Assembly (NCBI RefSeq): GCF_003148845.1
Contig: NZ_QGHA01000006.1
Location: forward strand, 62,001 to 126,000
DNA: 64,000 bases
Direction: 5' to 3'
Origin: Mucilaginibacter oryzae
Lineage (GTDB): Bacteria > Bacteroidota > Bacteroidia > Sphingobacteriales > Sphingobacteriaceae
The translations under genes were made by a program, and so were the position numbers. Every line of letters begins with the position of its first letter. Position 1 is the stretch's first letter. Shown here one piece after another: positions 1-8,448 of the stretch. Under the pieces are notes generated by a model. The model worked only from the letters and a program-made list of their open reading frames with translations, searched no databases and was not told the DNA's origin.

Positions 1-1538
1 TGCGGCAAATTCGTTTTTAACAATTCACCTTTCAGCAATTTTACATACAGCATTTTAGGCGTAACCGGATCAACCGCTACATCGCTGCTAAACTCACCAA
101 CCTGGTACTGTACACCGTTAACCGTGTATTGGTAGGCTACGGCCAGCACCTCGTCATTATTTAAAGGATAATTCAGGGAGATATAACCCAGCTGCGGGTG
201 CAGGGTAAACTCCTTATCGGTAAGCTTACGGGCGTAAGTGAGTTTTGAATAGTTATCGGTACTGCCCGAGCCCTGGAAAAAGCTGGCTATAGCGTTGGAG
301 TTGGTTTGCTTTGGGTTGCCCGGCAAAGCGCCTATGGTAGCCAACAGGTTGTTTGACTGCTGTGTAAAACCCTGCCCGCTAAAACCGGCCGGCAAACCGC
401 TGAAACCTGCACCGCCCCTGAAACGCGTTTTATTGTAAGGATTATTTTCGCCCAGATCGGTGAAAGCCATAATATCGCGCGAATCGGTAGTTACGTTGGT
501 ACGGTTGGTTGTCCAAACCTCAATTTTGGTGATGGTAACGTTCGAGCTGATGATGGGGATATTGGCCAGCGCCCTGTTGTAATTATTACGGAAATACTGC
601 GCCAAAAAAAAGTGCTTGTTGGCCTCATAATCGGCCGGGGTAAGCCGGAACTCGCCCTGCTGCGAACCATTGGTAATAGTGATGGTTTTTGACTGCGAAC
701 GCTGCTGCGAAAAAATGCTGGTAACATCCAACCTGCCAAACCTAAGCTTTGTTTTAACGCCAAAAAGTGCCTGGCTGCCGGTAATCAGCGTGGTATTTAA
801 AGGCATACTTACCGTACCGGCCTCAATTTTTTGAATAATTTCATCCGGCGAACCTGTATAATCAAGCTTGATCTGGTTTTCAAACTGGAACTGCGCGTCG
901 GTATTGTAATTGGTAGTGACTTTTAGTTTATCACCTATATTACCGGTTACATTCAGTTGGATGCGCTGATCAAAATTAAAATTAAACTGGCTGCGCTGGC
1001 GGGTGTTAAATAAAGGGTTTTGATTTTTGTTCACCTGCCCGGCCATGATCATCTCGGCCGAGCCCTGGGGGCGGATATCGATCACCGAACTGCCAAAAAT
1101 TTGCTCGAAGGTGCGGCTCCTTACCTTGATAGGCGGGATAAAGCCCGGCTGCTGCGAATCGTAAGCATAAGCATCGGCCTGTTGCTGGAAATTAATACGC
1201 CGGGTTGAACGCTGCCTTAGTTTTAAATATTGATCGAAGGTGAGGTATTGCGGCGGGCGATATAATAAATTGCCCACCCTTTCGTATAAAATATAGCGGT
1301 TGGTAACCGGGTCGTACTCAACTGTTCGCACCAAATTTGCAGGATCGGGACTAAAAATACCTTCCCTTAGCCGTGCGCTGCGCGGCGTAATGAGGTTTAT
1401 AGGTGCATTGGTTTTAACTGTATCATTTTTGGTTGCAGGCTGGGTTTGCTGCTGTTGTGCATACGCGCTTCCCATCCCACCTAATACCACGATGAACAAC
1501 ACACTTATAAGAAGCTTATAAGTAAATATTTTGATCAA
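1..1538 (-). CDS. sprA: SprA, type IX secretion outer-membrane translocon (N-terminal part, cut by window edge)
   Basis: SprA is the very large outer-membrane barrel through which type IX secretion substrates leave the cell; it is also needed for gliding in flavobacteria. The minus frame stays open from 1538 to the window edge, giving about 512 residues. It begins with a hydrophobic signal peptide ending in GSAYA before a Gln-rich stretch, and contains the family-typical segment SVIDIRPQGSAEMIMAGQ near residue 150, followed by repeated FNFDQRIQLNVTGNIGDKL-type strands. No ATG exists upstream of the signal peptide, so the start is the TTG at 1538; an in-frame stop lies 15 bases further up. It follows ruvA by 26 bp, the same neighbour order as in other Bacteroidota. 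The C-terminal part (the family usually exceeds 2000 residues) is outside the window. Identity is secure from motif recognition; the exact start is less so. Confidence 0.93.
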   Translation of the reverse strand, partial: MIKIFTYKLLISVLFIVVLGGMGSAYAQQQQTQPATKNDTVKTNAPINLITPRSARLREGIFSPDPANLVRTVEYDPVTNRYILYERVGNLLYRPPQYLTFDQYLKLRQRSTRRINFQQQADAYAYDSQQPGFIPPIKVRSRTFEQIFGSSVIDIRPQGSAEMIMAGQVNKNQNPLFNTRQRSQFNFNFDQRIQLNVTGNIGDKLKVTTNYNTDAQFQFENQIKLDYTGSPDEIIQKIEAGTVSMPLNTTLITGSQALFGVKTKLRFGRLDVTSIFSQQRSQSKTITITNGSQQGEFRLTPADYEANKHFFLAQYFRNNYNRALANIPIISSNVTITKIEVWTTNRTNVTTDSRDIMAFTDLGENNPYNKTRFRGGAGFSGLPAGFSGQGFTQQSNNLLATIGALPGNPKQTNSNAIASFFQGSGSTDNYSKLTYARKLTDKEFTLHPQLGYISLNYPLNNDEVLAVAYQYTVNGVQYQVGEFSSDVAVDPVTPKMLYVKLLKGELLKTNLP

Positions 1539-1564
1539 AAGTTTAGTCGAAATTTATTCACTAA

Positions 1565-2149
1565 TTATAGGGTTTTTAATGCAAATTTAATAAGTTCCTC
1601 AACCGTTAATTCACCATTATTTTTCTTTATTTCCTGATCCAGTACTTTTTCGGCCGCGTTGCGTGCAAAACCCAGCATTACGAGGGCCGAAAGCGCCTCA
1701 TCTTTAACCGTTGCGCTTACCGGAACCACGGTTAACGTATCCGGGCCTTCCTTCTTCAGTTTATCCTGCAACTCCAATATAATACGCTGCGCCGATTTGG
1801 GGCCTATGCCTTTAATACGCTGGATAAGCGATACATTACCATTTACAATAGCCGCCTGGATTTCGGTTGGGGTAATGGACGAAAGCATCATCCGCGCGGT
1901 GTTAGGCCCTATGCCCGAAATGGAAATTAAATGTAAGAACAAGCGCCGTTCGCCCTCGGTGGCAAATCCGTACAAGGTATGCGCGTCCTCTTTTACGTGC
2001 AACCATACAAACAGTTTGCACTTTTCATCCTCGTTTATACCCGAATAAGTATTTACCGAAATATTGATATGATAACCAATGCCGCCCGCGTCAATAACCA
2101 CATACGAAGGGCTTTTAAACATCAGCCTCCCGCTAATATAATCATACAT
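1565..2149 (-). CDS. ruvA: Holliday junction branch migration protein RuvA
   Basis: RuvA binds Holliday junctions as a tetramer and loads the RuvB motor for branch migration during recombinational repair. The 194-residue product has the usual length and order: an N-terminal OB-fold beginning MYDYISGRL (about residues 1-64), two helix-hairpin-helix motifs (ISISGIGPNTARMML near 75-89 and IKGIGPKSAQRIILEL near 109-124), and a C-terminal RuvB-contact domain (about 145-194). The ATG at 2149 gives the canonical N-terminus. The gene lies between maeB and sprA on the same strand, but the 330-bp spacer to maeB contains a terminator, so it probably has its own promoter; I could not pick out a clear -7 box. 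Confidence 0.97.
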   Translation of the reverse strand: MYDYISGRLMFKSPSYVVIDAGGIGYHINISVNTYSGINEDEKCKLFVWLHVKEDAHTLYGFATEGERRLFLHLISISGIGPNTARMMLSSITPTEIQAAIVNGNVSLIQRIKGIGPKSAQRIILELQDKLKKEGPDTLTVVPVSATVKDEALSALVMLGFARNAAEKVLDQEIKKNNGELTVEELIKFALKTL

Positions 2150-2240
2150 AAATTACTGCTTTGTTAAATTCTGTTAAAATAATCTGCAGGCATTGTTTTC
2201 GCGCAGCAGGAAAATATCCAAAGTTAATATTTCCCGCGGC

Positions 2241-2262
2241 ATTGTCTGAACGCGAATTTGGG
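2241..2262. repeat. TTGTCTGAA-family intergenic repeat, single arm
   Basis: The bases ATTGTCTGAACGCGAATTTG followed by GGGGA closely match the copy at 48388-48411 and share their first half with the inverted-repeat element at 5277-5377. This is a single arm without a detectable partner. Confidence 0.6.
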
Positions 2263-2424
2263 GGAATGAAGTAATTAATAGGATATCGGTCTTCTTCCCT
2301 ATAGCAAGTTCATTGCATCTGATCCGGAGTTGCAAACTCCGGGCATAGCTAATTCGAAGTCGGAAATCGAACAGCGGAGTGCCTCGTTATAAAAGCAATA
2401 TCGTAAGGGGCCGGGCACTAAACA

Positions 2425-2460
2425 ACAAAGGTGCTAACATTTAAATGCCAGCACCTTTGT
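2425..2460 (-). terminator. Intrinsic terminator behind maeB
   Basis: An 11-bp perfect stem (ACAAAGGTGCT / AGCACCTTTGT) encloses a 14-nt loop that is itself partly self-complementary (CATTT/AAATG). It lies 20 bp beyond the maeB stop codon. Confidence 0.8.
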
Positions 2461-2479
2461 TAGTTAAATCTAAATAAAA

Positions 2480-4756
2480 CTATCCTTTAGCCGCTTTTGC
2501 CTGCGCGTCGACCACGGCGATAGTAACCATATTCACAATCTCGCGCACCGAACTGCCTAACTGCAGTACATGCACGGGCTTTTTCAAGCCAAGCAATATC
2601 GGACCAACCGCTTCAGCCCCTCCTATCTCCTGCAATAATTTATAGGCAATATTGCCCGATTCCAGGTTAGGGAAAATCAAGGTATTGGCCGGTTTGCCGT
2701 TCAATGTTGAGAAAGGAAAATTATCTGCCAATAAATCGGAGTTTAAGGCGAAGTTGGCCTGCATATCACCGTCAACCACCATATCCGGGTATTTTTCATG
2801 AAGGATGGCCACCGTTTCTCTTGTTTTTTCAGGGATTTCACCTTCGTTTGATCCGAAGTTAGAGTAAGATAAAACTGCTATCCGCGGGTTAACGTTGAAT
2901 TGCCTTACAGAGCGCTCCATCAAAACGGTAATATCTACCAGGTCATTAACACAGGGGTTTACGTTTACCGTGGTATCGCCAAAAAACACGGGGCCTTTAG
3001 CCGTGATCATCATATACATACCGGCTACGCGGTTAACGCCCTCTTCGGTACCTATAATTTGCAGGGCAGGTTTTACGGTAGTTACGTAATTTTTGGTTAA
3101 GCCCGAAATCAAAGCGTCGGCACGGCCAAACTGTACCATGCAGGCACCGTAATAGTTCCTGTCAATCAACAGCTTCCTGGCTTCGAACAGGGTAACGCCC
3201 CTGCGCTGGCGTTTGTTATACAGGTATTCGGCATACTCGTCTATATGTTCACAGCCTTCGCGCGGATCGATGATCTGTACATCGCCCAGATCAAGATCAT
3301 TATCACGAATAATCTGTTTGATCTTATCCACATTGCCCAGTAAAATCGGGGTGGCTATACCTTCCTCTTTTACAATCTGGGCGGAGCGTAGTATTTTGTA
3401 ATTATCGGCCTCGGCAAATACCACCCTTTTAGGGTCCTGTTTCGCCTTGGCGGTAAGGTTACGTAACAATTTATCGTTGGTGCCCAAACGCAGTCTTAAT
3501 TCTTCGGCATAGGCGTCCCAATCGGTAATAACCTTACGGGCCACACCCGAATCAATAGCTGCTTTTGCAACCGCCATCGATACCTCGGTGATGAGCCTTT
3601 GGTCCATTGGTTTGGGTATAATATAATCCTTACCAAATTTAAGGTTGGTTAAGTTGTAGGCGAGGTTCACAGCCTCCGGCACCGGCTTTTTAGCCATTTC
3701 GGCAATAGCATGGGTGGCTGCAATCTTCATTTCCTCGTTAATGGCAGTGGCCCGTACATCCAACGCGCCCCTGAAAATATAGGGGAAACCCAATACGTTA
3801 TTCACCTGGTTAGGATAATCAGACCGACCGGTTGCCATAATAATATCATCGCGTGTGCCCGCGGCCAGGTCATAATCAATTTCGGGAACTGGGTTAGCCA
3901 TGGCAAAAACAATAGGTTTTTTAGCCATGGTTTTCAGCATATCCGGTGTTACCACGTTACCTGCAGAAAGACCCACGAATACGTCGGCGTTTTTCATGGC
4001 ATCGGCTAATGAATGAACATCCTTACGATCGGTTGCAAACTCCATCCTGATCTCGTCGAGGTCGGTACGTTCGCGGTTCAGTACGCCGTTAATGTCAAAC
4101 ATCACCAGGTTTTCTTTCTTCACCCCTAACGACAGGTACATTTTTGAGCAGGAAACCGCGGCGGCACCGGCGCCATTTACCACCATTTTTATTTTATCCA
4201 GCTTTTTGCCCTGGATCTCGCAGGCATTCATCAGCGCGGCGCCTGAGATGATGGCCGTACCATGTTGGTCATCATGCATTACCGGGATGTTCATTTCGGC
4301 TTTCAGCCTGCGCTCAATTTCAAAGCAGGTTGGCGCCGAAATATCTTCGAGGTTCACCCCGCCGAAAGTTGGTTCGAGCGCTTTAACAATGTTCACAAAT
4401 TCATCCACACTTTTAGCGTTCAGCTCCAGGTCGAACACGTCGATATCGGCATATATTTTAAAAAGCAGGCCCTTACCTTCCATTACCGGTTTGCTGGCTT
4501 CAGGACCGATGTTGCCCAGGCCCAAAACCGCTGTGCCATTGCTGATTACGGCTACAAGGTTGCCTTTGGCGGTATATTTATAAACATCTTCGGTGTTATC
4601 GGCGATCTTTAAACATGGCTCGGCCACACCTGGCGAGTAGGCCATGGTTAAATCGCGCTGCGAATTTGTTGGTTTGGTAGGTACAACTTGTATCTTTCCG
4701 GGACGGCCTTGCGAATGGTAATTAAGCGCATCCTGTTTACGATTGATTTTATTCAT
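2480..4756 (-). CDS. maeB: NADP-type malic enzyme fused to a phosphotransacetylase-like domain (MaeB)
   Basis: This enzyme oxidatively decarboxylates malate to pyruvate with reduction of NAD(P). The 758-residue protein has the MaeB two-part architecture: malic enzyme N-terminal and NAD-binding domains (about residues 15-410, with MHDDQHGTAI near 165) and a C-terminal phosphotransacetylase-like domain (about 430-755) that is usually regulatory rather than catalytic. I place the start at the ATG at 4756 (MNKINRKQDALNYH), the normal family N-terminus. A longer reading from 4804 is open, but a -7 promoter box (4777-4784) lies inside that extension, so it would not be transcribed. A strong terminator follows. 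The gene upstream of ruvA-sprA is the expected neighbour in Bacteroidota. Confidence 0.95.
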   Translation of the reverse strand: MNKINRKQDALNYHSQGRPGKIQVVPTKPTNSQRDLTMAYSPGVAEPCLKIADNTEDVYKYTAKGNLVAVISNGTAVLGLGNIGPEASKPVMEGKGLLFKIYADIDVFDLELNAKSVDEFVNIVKALEPTFGGVNLEDISAPTCFEIERRLKAEMNIPVMHDDQHGTAIISGAALMNACEIQGKKLDKIKMVVNGAGAAAVSCSKMYLSLGVKKENLVMFDINGVLNRERTDLDEIRMEFATDRKDVHSLADAMKNADVFVGLSAGNVVTPDMLKTMAKKPIVFAMANPVPEIDYDLAAGTRDDIIMATGRSDYPNQVNNVLGFPYIFRGALDVRATAINEEMKIAATHAIAEMAKKPVPEAVNLAYNLTNLKFGKDYIIPKPMDQRLITEVSMAVAKAAIDSGVARKVITDWDAYAEELRLRLGTNDKLLRNLTAKAKQDPKRVVFAEADNYKILRSAQIVKEEGIATPILLGNVDKIKQIIRDNDLDLGDVQIIDPREGCEHIDEYAEYLYNKRQRRGVTLFEARKLLIDRNYYGACMVQFGRADALISGLTKNYVTTVKPALQIIGTEEGVNRVAGMYMMITAKGPVFFGDTTVNVNPCVNDLVDITVLMERSVRQFNVNPRIAVLSYSNFGSNEGEIPEKTRETVAILHEKYPDMVVDGDMQANFALNSDLLADNFPFSTLNGKPANTLIFPNLESGNIAYKLLQEIGGAEAVGPILLGLKKPVHVLQLGSSVREIVNMVTIAVVDAQAKAAKG

Positions 4757-4776
4757 TTTTTTCAAATTGAAGCGCC

Positions 4777-4784
4777 CAAAATTA
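4777..4784 (-). promoter_or_regulatory. -7 promoter box of maeB
   Basis: TAATTTTG on the minus strand matches the Bacteroidota -7 consensus TAnnTTTG and ends 20 nt before the ATG at 4756. No clear -33 TTTG is visible. Confidence 0.6.
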
Positions 4785-4903
4785 CAATTCTTTTTATGCA
4801 CCATGCATAAAAAAGCCCCTTTTTACAATTATGATAAAAAGAGGTTAAAATACGGTTAGTGTTTTGCAAAGATTGGGTTAAAAGAATGAAATATGCCTCA
4901 GCA

Positions 4904-5272
4904 TCATTTTTTCTTCTTCGTTTTTTCCAAATTTTTCTGCACCCTGAACTTTACTATTTTGGTGATCAGTTCCAAAGGCAACGGCTCATCCAGCGGAAAT
5001 TGCACTGATCCCTTAGCGCCTTTATACACGGAAAGTTCGTCCTTAAACCCCTCCAATCCCTGTGGGGCCGGGTAAAAACCAATATGATTTTTGAAACCGC
5101 CAAAGTGTACCAGGTTGCCGTTCAGGATAAAAGTGGGGATGGCATATTTAATAGCTTCCACTGCATCCGGCGCGGCGGCTTTTATGGTAGCTCGCACCTG
5201 TTGAAGTTTTTGCTGAACTTCCGGGGAGAAGTCGGCAATGTATTCATCGATAGTTTCCTTTGGCTTTTGCAT
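4904..5272 (-). CDS. DUF1801 (YdhG-like) small protein
   Basis: The 122-residue soluble protein matches the DUF1801 fold, whose members include the Bacillus YdhG protein described as a frataxin-like iron chaperone. Family-typical pieces are YIADFSPEVQQKLQQVRATI near the N-terminus, AIKYAIPTFILNGNLVHF in the middle, and a closing GSVQFPLDEPLPLELITKIV segment. The C-terminus is a Lys-rich tail ending KTKKKK. It stands alone between maeB and mltD on the same strand, with a palindromic repeat element filling the gap to mltD. The biochemical role is unknown for most members; iron handling is only an inference from YdhG. Confidence 0.85.
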   Translation of the reverse strand: MQKPKETIDEYIADFSPEVQQKLQQVRATIKAAAPDAVEAIKYAIPTFILNGNLVHFGGFKNHIGFYPAPQGLEGFKDELSVYKGAKGSVQFPLDEPLPLELITKIVKFRVQKNLEKTKKKK

Positions 5273-5276
5273 ATTT

Positions 5277-5377
5277 TCTGAATCAGAATTTACAGAATTT
5301 TAGAATGCACAGAATTAAAGTCGAAACCTATTTACAGCATTCTGAAAATTTTAAAATTCTGTAAATTCTGATTCAGA
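5277..5377. repeat. 101-bp element with 26-bp perfect terminal inverted repeats
   Basis: The arms at 5277-5302 and 5352-5377 are perfect inverted copies (core CTGAATCAGAATTTACAG), enclosing about 49 bp that contains a second, weaker inverted pair (GAATG near 5303 and CATTC near 5338). The element occupies nearly the whole space between the DUF1801 gene and mltD. Related single arms occur at 2241, 27483, 48388, 57324 and 57357. It could form a long stem-loop in RNA. Confidence 0.88.
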
Positions 5378-5382
5378 CAACT

Positions 5383-6642
5383 CTAATTCTTCGAATACCC
5401 CTCATCGTCCTGCACGTTGGCAGCCACCTCGCCTGCCGATACTTTAAGCATTGTACCTACCGGCGCACGGTTGGTTTTTAAGTGGTTCCAGGCTTTCAGG
5501 TCGGCTACTTCGCAGCCAAATTTATCAGCTATCGAAGCCAAAGTTTCACCTTTGCGTACTTTATGATGTGTGGGCATCCTGCGCTCGGTCTTGCCGGGCG
5601 TGTAAGCAGCAGCTACATATGTATTAGTGTTAGCAGCGGCGGCCGGTATTGGCGCATCTCCGCCGTTTAAAACATTATATAAAGCGGCATAATTATCTTT
5701 AGCTGTTTGCGGTAATATTAACCTGCGCGGGGTTTTGGGGCTACCATTCACTATAGCCATCCGGTACGATGGGTTCAATATCGTAATCTCCTTTAAGCTT
5801 ACATTCAATGCCTGGGCCACGCTGCTTAACGGCACTATTCTTTTAACCATAACCGTATCAGTACGGATGCTGAAATTACAGGCCTGCGGTACGATGTTAT
5901 GTTTGTTAAAATAGTTCATCACGTAATTCATGGCGATAAAAGCCGGAACGTAGCCCCGGGTTTCTGCCGGTAAATACTGGCGGATGCTCCAGAAATCGGT
6001 AACGCCGCCTGCCTTTTCAACAGCACGCTCCACATTGCTTTTACCGCAATTGTATGAGGCTATGGCCAGCAGCCAGTCGCCAAATTCCTGGTAAGCATCT
6101 TTTAAATAGGCAGCGGCAGCATAGCTCGACTGGATGGGGTCACGGCGATCATCAATATAATTATCCATGTTGAGGCCGTAAATTTTGGCGGTATTACCCA
6201 TAAACTGCCAAAGCCCTGTGGCCCCTACCCGCGAAACGGCATTAGGGTCAAGCTTAGATTCAACTATCGAAAGGAATTTTATTTCTTCGGGGATGCCTGC
6301 CTCGCGGAAGGCTTTTTCATAAATGGGGAAGTAATATTTGGTTAAGCCTACTACCTGTCCCATTTCTTCGCGGTTGCGCATGTACAGATCAATATAGGCC
6401 TGTACGTATTCATTATAATCCAACTGGATATCCTTGCGGATCGAATCCAATCTGCGCTTATAGATCCCCCCATAGCTGCTGCCAAGCGGCAACGGCTGGT
6501 TTAGCACCGGCAAAATGGTGGTATCGGCATCAATAGTCCGGGGTTTAAATTCAATTAAACCTGAGGAAGCGGCAGGAAGTGTTTTGGCTTGTAAAATTTG
6601 CAGTGATAAAAGGCAGATGGTCAGCGTAAATAATCTCTTCAT
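5383..6642 (-). CDS. MltD-like membrane-bound lytic murein transglycosylase with LysM
   Basis: Lytic transglycosylases cleave the glycan strand of peptidoglycan in the periplasm. The 419-residue protein has a signal peptide (MKRLFTLTICLLSLQILQA), an SLT catalytic domain at about residues 100-235 with the catalytic glutamate in SIVESKLDPNAVSRVGATGL, a weak LysM-like segment near 270-310, and a clear C-terminal LysM (HKVRKGETLASIADKFG, near 355-400) for binding glycan. No lipobox cysteine is present, so it is probably periplasmic rather than a lipoprotein, unlike E. coli MltD. The final residues are a short acidic tail. Family is certain; the exact orthology to MltD is an inference from architecture. 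Confidence 0.9.
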   Translation of the reverse strand: MKRLFTLTICLLSLQILQAKTLPAASSGLIEFKPRTIDADTTILPVLNQPLPLGSSYGGIYKRRLDSIRKDIQLDYNEYVQAYIDLYMRNREEMGQVVGLTKYYFPIYEKAFREAGIPEEIKFLSIVESKLDPNAVSRVGATGLWQFMGNTAKIYGLNMDNYIDDRRDPIQSSYAAAAYLKDAYQEFGDWLLAIASYNCGKSNVERAVEKAGGVTDFWSIRQYLPAETRGYVPAFIAMNYVMNYFNKHNIVPQACNFSIRTDTVMVKRIVPLSSVAQALNVSLKEITILNPSYRMAIVNGSPKTPRRLILPQTAKDNYAALYNVLNGGDAPIPAAAANTNTYVAAAYTPGKTERRMPTHHKVRKGETLASIADKFGCEVADLKAWNHLKTNRAPVGTMLKVSAGEVAANVQDDEGYSKN

Positions 6643-6708
6643 TCTTTATGGATTTGATTAATTTATTAATGCCCAAAGCATCAGCATTTTACTAAAGTAA
6701 CATTTTTA

Positions 6709-8133
6709 TTATAGTTCAAGAAAATATTTGGCAAAATCCAACAGCTGCTGTTCGCCAAAATGCTTTGTTAATAACTGTAACCCTAACGGCAAACCTTTGC
6801 TGTTATTGCCCGTAGGTACTGATATGGCCGGCACACCGGTTAACGACGCTTGTACGGTAAAAATATCAGAAAGATACATTACCACCGGGTCTTTCTCCTC
6901 GCGGCCAATATTAAAGGCAGGTTCGGGCGCGGTTGGCACTAAAATAAAATCGTATTCCGCCAATATTTCATTGGTTTTCTGCCTGATCAGGCGGCGCACC
7001 TTCTGGGCCTTGGCGTAGTAGGCATCGTAATAACCGGCACTTAGCACAAAGGTACCTGTCATAATACGGCGCTTTACCTCTTTACCAAAACCCTCAGAAC
7101 GGGATTTTTTATAAGTTGATTGCAGATCGACAGCCTGCGGACTGCGATAACCGTAGTGTACCCCATCATACCGGGCCAGGTTTGATGATGCCTCGGCCAT
7201 AGCCAAAATATAATAAGTAGGCACCAGGTAATCCAGCAATTCAAAAGCTATGGGGGTAACCGTATGGCCTTCTTTGCGCAGTTTTTCGATATAGGTTATC
7301 AGGTTATCTTTTACCTCGGTATCCACGCCCGGGCTTGAAATAGCTTCCTGTAAATAGGCGATCTTCTTTTTACCAGGCTTTTGGAAGTTGGTATATGATG
7401 CAGGCGGAGGCGTTTGCGATAATGTACTATCGTAATCATCCGGACCGGCAAGCACTTCCAGCAGCAGGGCTGCATCCTCAACAGATTTGGTTACAGGGCC
7501 AACCTGATCAAACGATGATGCATAGGCTATAATGCCATGCCTTGAAATGCTGCCATAAGTAGGCTTTAAACCTACCACCCCGCAAAACGCGGCTGGCTGC
7601 CTTACCGAACCACCAGTATCAGTGCCCAGCGCCGCATGGCACATACCCGCCTGCACGGCTACAGCCGAGCCGCCTGATGAGCCCCCGGATACGCGGGTTT
7701 CATCAGCAAAGTTTTTTACCGGGCCAAAGTACGATGACTCGTTGGTGGCCCCCATGGCAAACTCATCGCAGTTGCAACGGCCTATAATCACCGCGTCTTC
7801 GGCCAGCAGGCGTTCAACCACGGTTGATGAAAAGATGGATTTGAAACCGGTTAGTATTTTTGATGAGGCGGTAACCTCATGGCCCTTATAGCAGATGTTA
7901 TCCTTAATACCGATAACCATACCGGCCAGTTTACCGGCGGTGCTATTTTTTATTTTATTGTCAACTTTTTTCGCAGCAATCAGCGCCTCATCTGCAAACA
8001 CCTCGTTAAAAGCGTTTAAATGAGCGTATTTTTCAATTTGAGCCAGGTAATCTTCTACAAGACCCTCAACAGTAATTTCTGCACGTTGCAACCCACTCTT
8101 TATTTCGGTCAAAGTGGAATAAGTAATAGCCAT
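6709..8133 (-). CDS. gatA: Asp-tRNA(Asn)/Glu-tRNA(Gln) amidotransferase subunit A
   Basis: GatA releases ammonia from glutamine and passes it to GatB, which amidates misacylated Glu-tRNA(Gln) or Asp-tRNA(Asn). The 474-residue product has the complete amidase signature: the catalytic lysine in GMVIGIKDNICYKGH (near residue 75), the cis-serine in VSGGSSGGSAVAVQAG and the nucleophilic serine in GTDTGGSVRQPAAFCG (about 150-180). Length and both ends are normal. gatB and gatC are not in the window, as is common in Bacteroidota where the subunits are dispersed. The ATG at 8133 lies just beyond the terminator of the tat gene. Confidence 0.95.
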   Translation of the reverse strand: MAITYSTLTEIKSGLQRAEITVEGLVEDYLAQIEKYAHLNAFNEVFADEALIAAKKVDNKIKNSTAGKLAGMVIGIKDNICYKGHEVTASSKILTGFKSIFSSTVVERLLAEDAVIIGRCNCDEFAMGATNESSYFGPVKNFADETRVSGGSSGGSAVAVQAGMCHAALGTDTGGSVRQPAAFCGVVGLKPTYGSISRHGIIAYASSFDQVGPVTKSVEDAALLLEVLAGPDDYDSTLSQTPPPASYTNFQKPGKKKIAYLQEAISSPGVDTEVKDNLITYIEKLRKEGHTVTPIAFELLDYLVPTYYILAMAEASSNLARYDGVHYGYRSPQAVDLQSTYKKSRSEGFGKEVKRRIMTGTFVLSAGYYDAYYAKAQKVRRLIRQKTNEILAEYDFILVPTAPEPAFNIGREEKDPVVMYLSDIFTVQASLTGVPAISVPTGNNSKGLPLGLQLLTKHFGEQQLLDFAKYFLEL

Positions 8134-8148
8134 GGGGCTAAAATAAAA

Positions 8149-8189
8149 AACTTATCCGTTGAAATAAGAAATAAATCAACAGATAAGTT
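8149..8189 (-). terminator. Intrinsic terminator behind tatA
   Basis: Arms AACTTATCCGTTGA (8149-8162) and TCAACAGATAAGTT (8176-8189) pair with one mismatch and a 13-nt loop. Read on the minus strand the stem is followed by TTTTTTATTTT, typical of a rho-independent terminator. It separates the tat pair from gatA. Confidence 0.75.
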
Positions 8190-8237
8190 CATATAGTAAG
8201 TAAAAGCGGCTGTAAAACCTAATCCCCGTCAGGGCAA

Positions 8238-8414
8238 TTACGCTTTTTTCTCTTCAGATGATGCTGAAGATGAACCTTCGCCGTTTTGCGCGTCTTTAAA
8301 TTCTTTAACGCCTTTTCCTAAGCCTCTCATTAGTTCAGGGATTTTTTTACCGCCGAATAATAAAAGTATCGCAATGATGATCAGAATAATTTCTGGTGCG
8401 CCTAATCCACCCAT
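8238..8414 (-). CDS. tatA: TatA/TatE-type twin-arginine translocase subunit (58 aa)
   Basis: TatA multimers form the pore of the twin-arginine pathway, which exports folded proteins across the inner membrane. Translation from the ATG at 8414 gives 58 residues: a short periplasmic N-terminus (MGGLGAPE), one transmembrane helix (IILIIIAILLLFGG), the hinge and amphipathic helix KKIPELMRGLGKGVKEFKDA, and a Ser/Glu/Lys-rich tail. This is exactly the TatA layout, including the FGG hinge. It lies 34 bp downstream of a second TatA-type gene on the same strand, so the two are probably cotranscribed. tatC is not in the window. Confidence 0.93.
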   Translation of the reverse strand: MGGLGAPEIILIIIAILLLFGGKKIPELMRGLGKGVKEFKDAQNGEGSSSASSEEKKA

Positions 8415-8448
8415 GATTTTAAGTTTTTATGTAATGATTAATATAGTA

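Larger units (their letters stand above)
2150..2479. other. 330-bp intergenic region between maeB and ruvA
   Basis: No gene is supported here. It holds the maeB terminator hairpin (2425-2460), a short perfect palindrome around 2323-2340 (CCGGAG, 7-nt loop, CTCCGG), and a copy of the TTGTCTGAA..GAATTT repeat at 2241-2262. A stretch near 2356-2372 faintly resembles the GAAATCGAACA repeat family seen at 48.5 and 61.4 kb. Confidence 0.6.

Noticed and set aside
1300..1521. Plus-strand reading frame opposite the sprA start
   Set aside because: It is the complement of the sprA signal-peptide region; the minus frame reads a clear SprA sequence and the plus frame has no known pattern.
4757..4804. Longer N-terminus of MaeB
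   Set aside because: A -7 promoter box lies inside it and homologues begin at MNKIN.
5277..5377. Terminator of mltD
   Set aside because: The stem is A/T-rich with a long loop and no T-run in the right place, and related arms are dispersed in other spacers, so a dispersed repeat explains it better.
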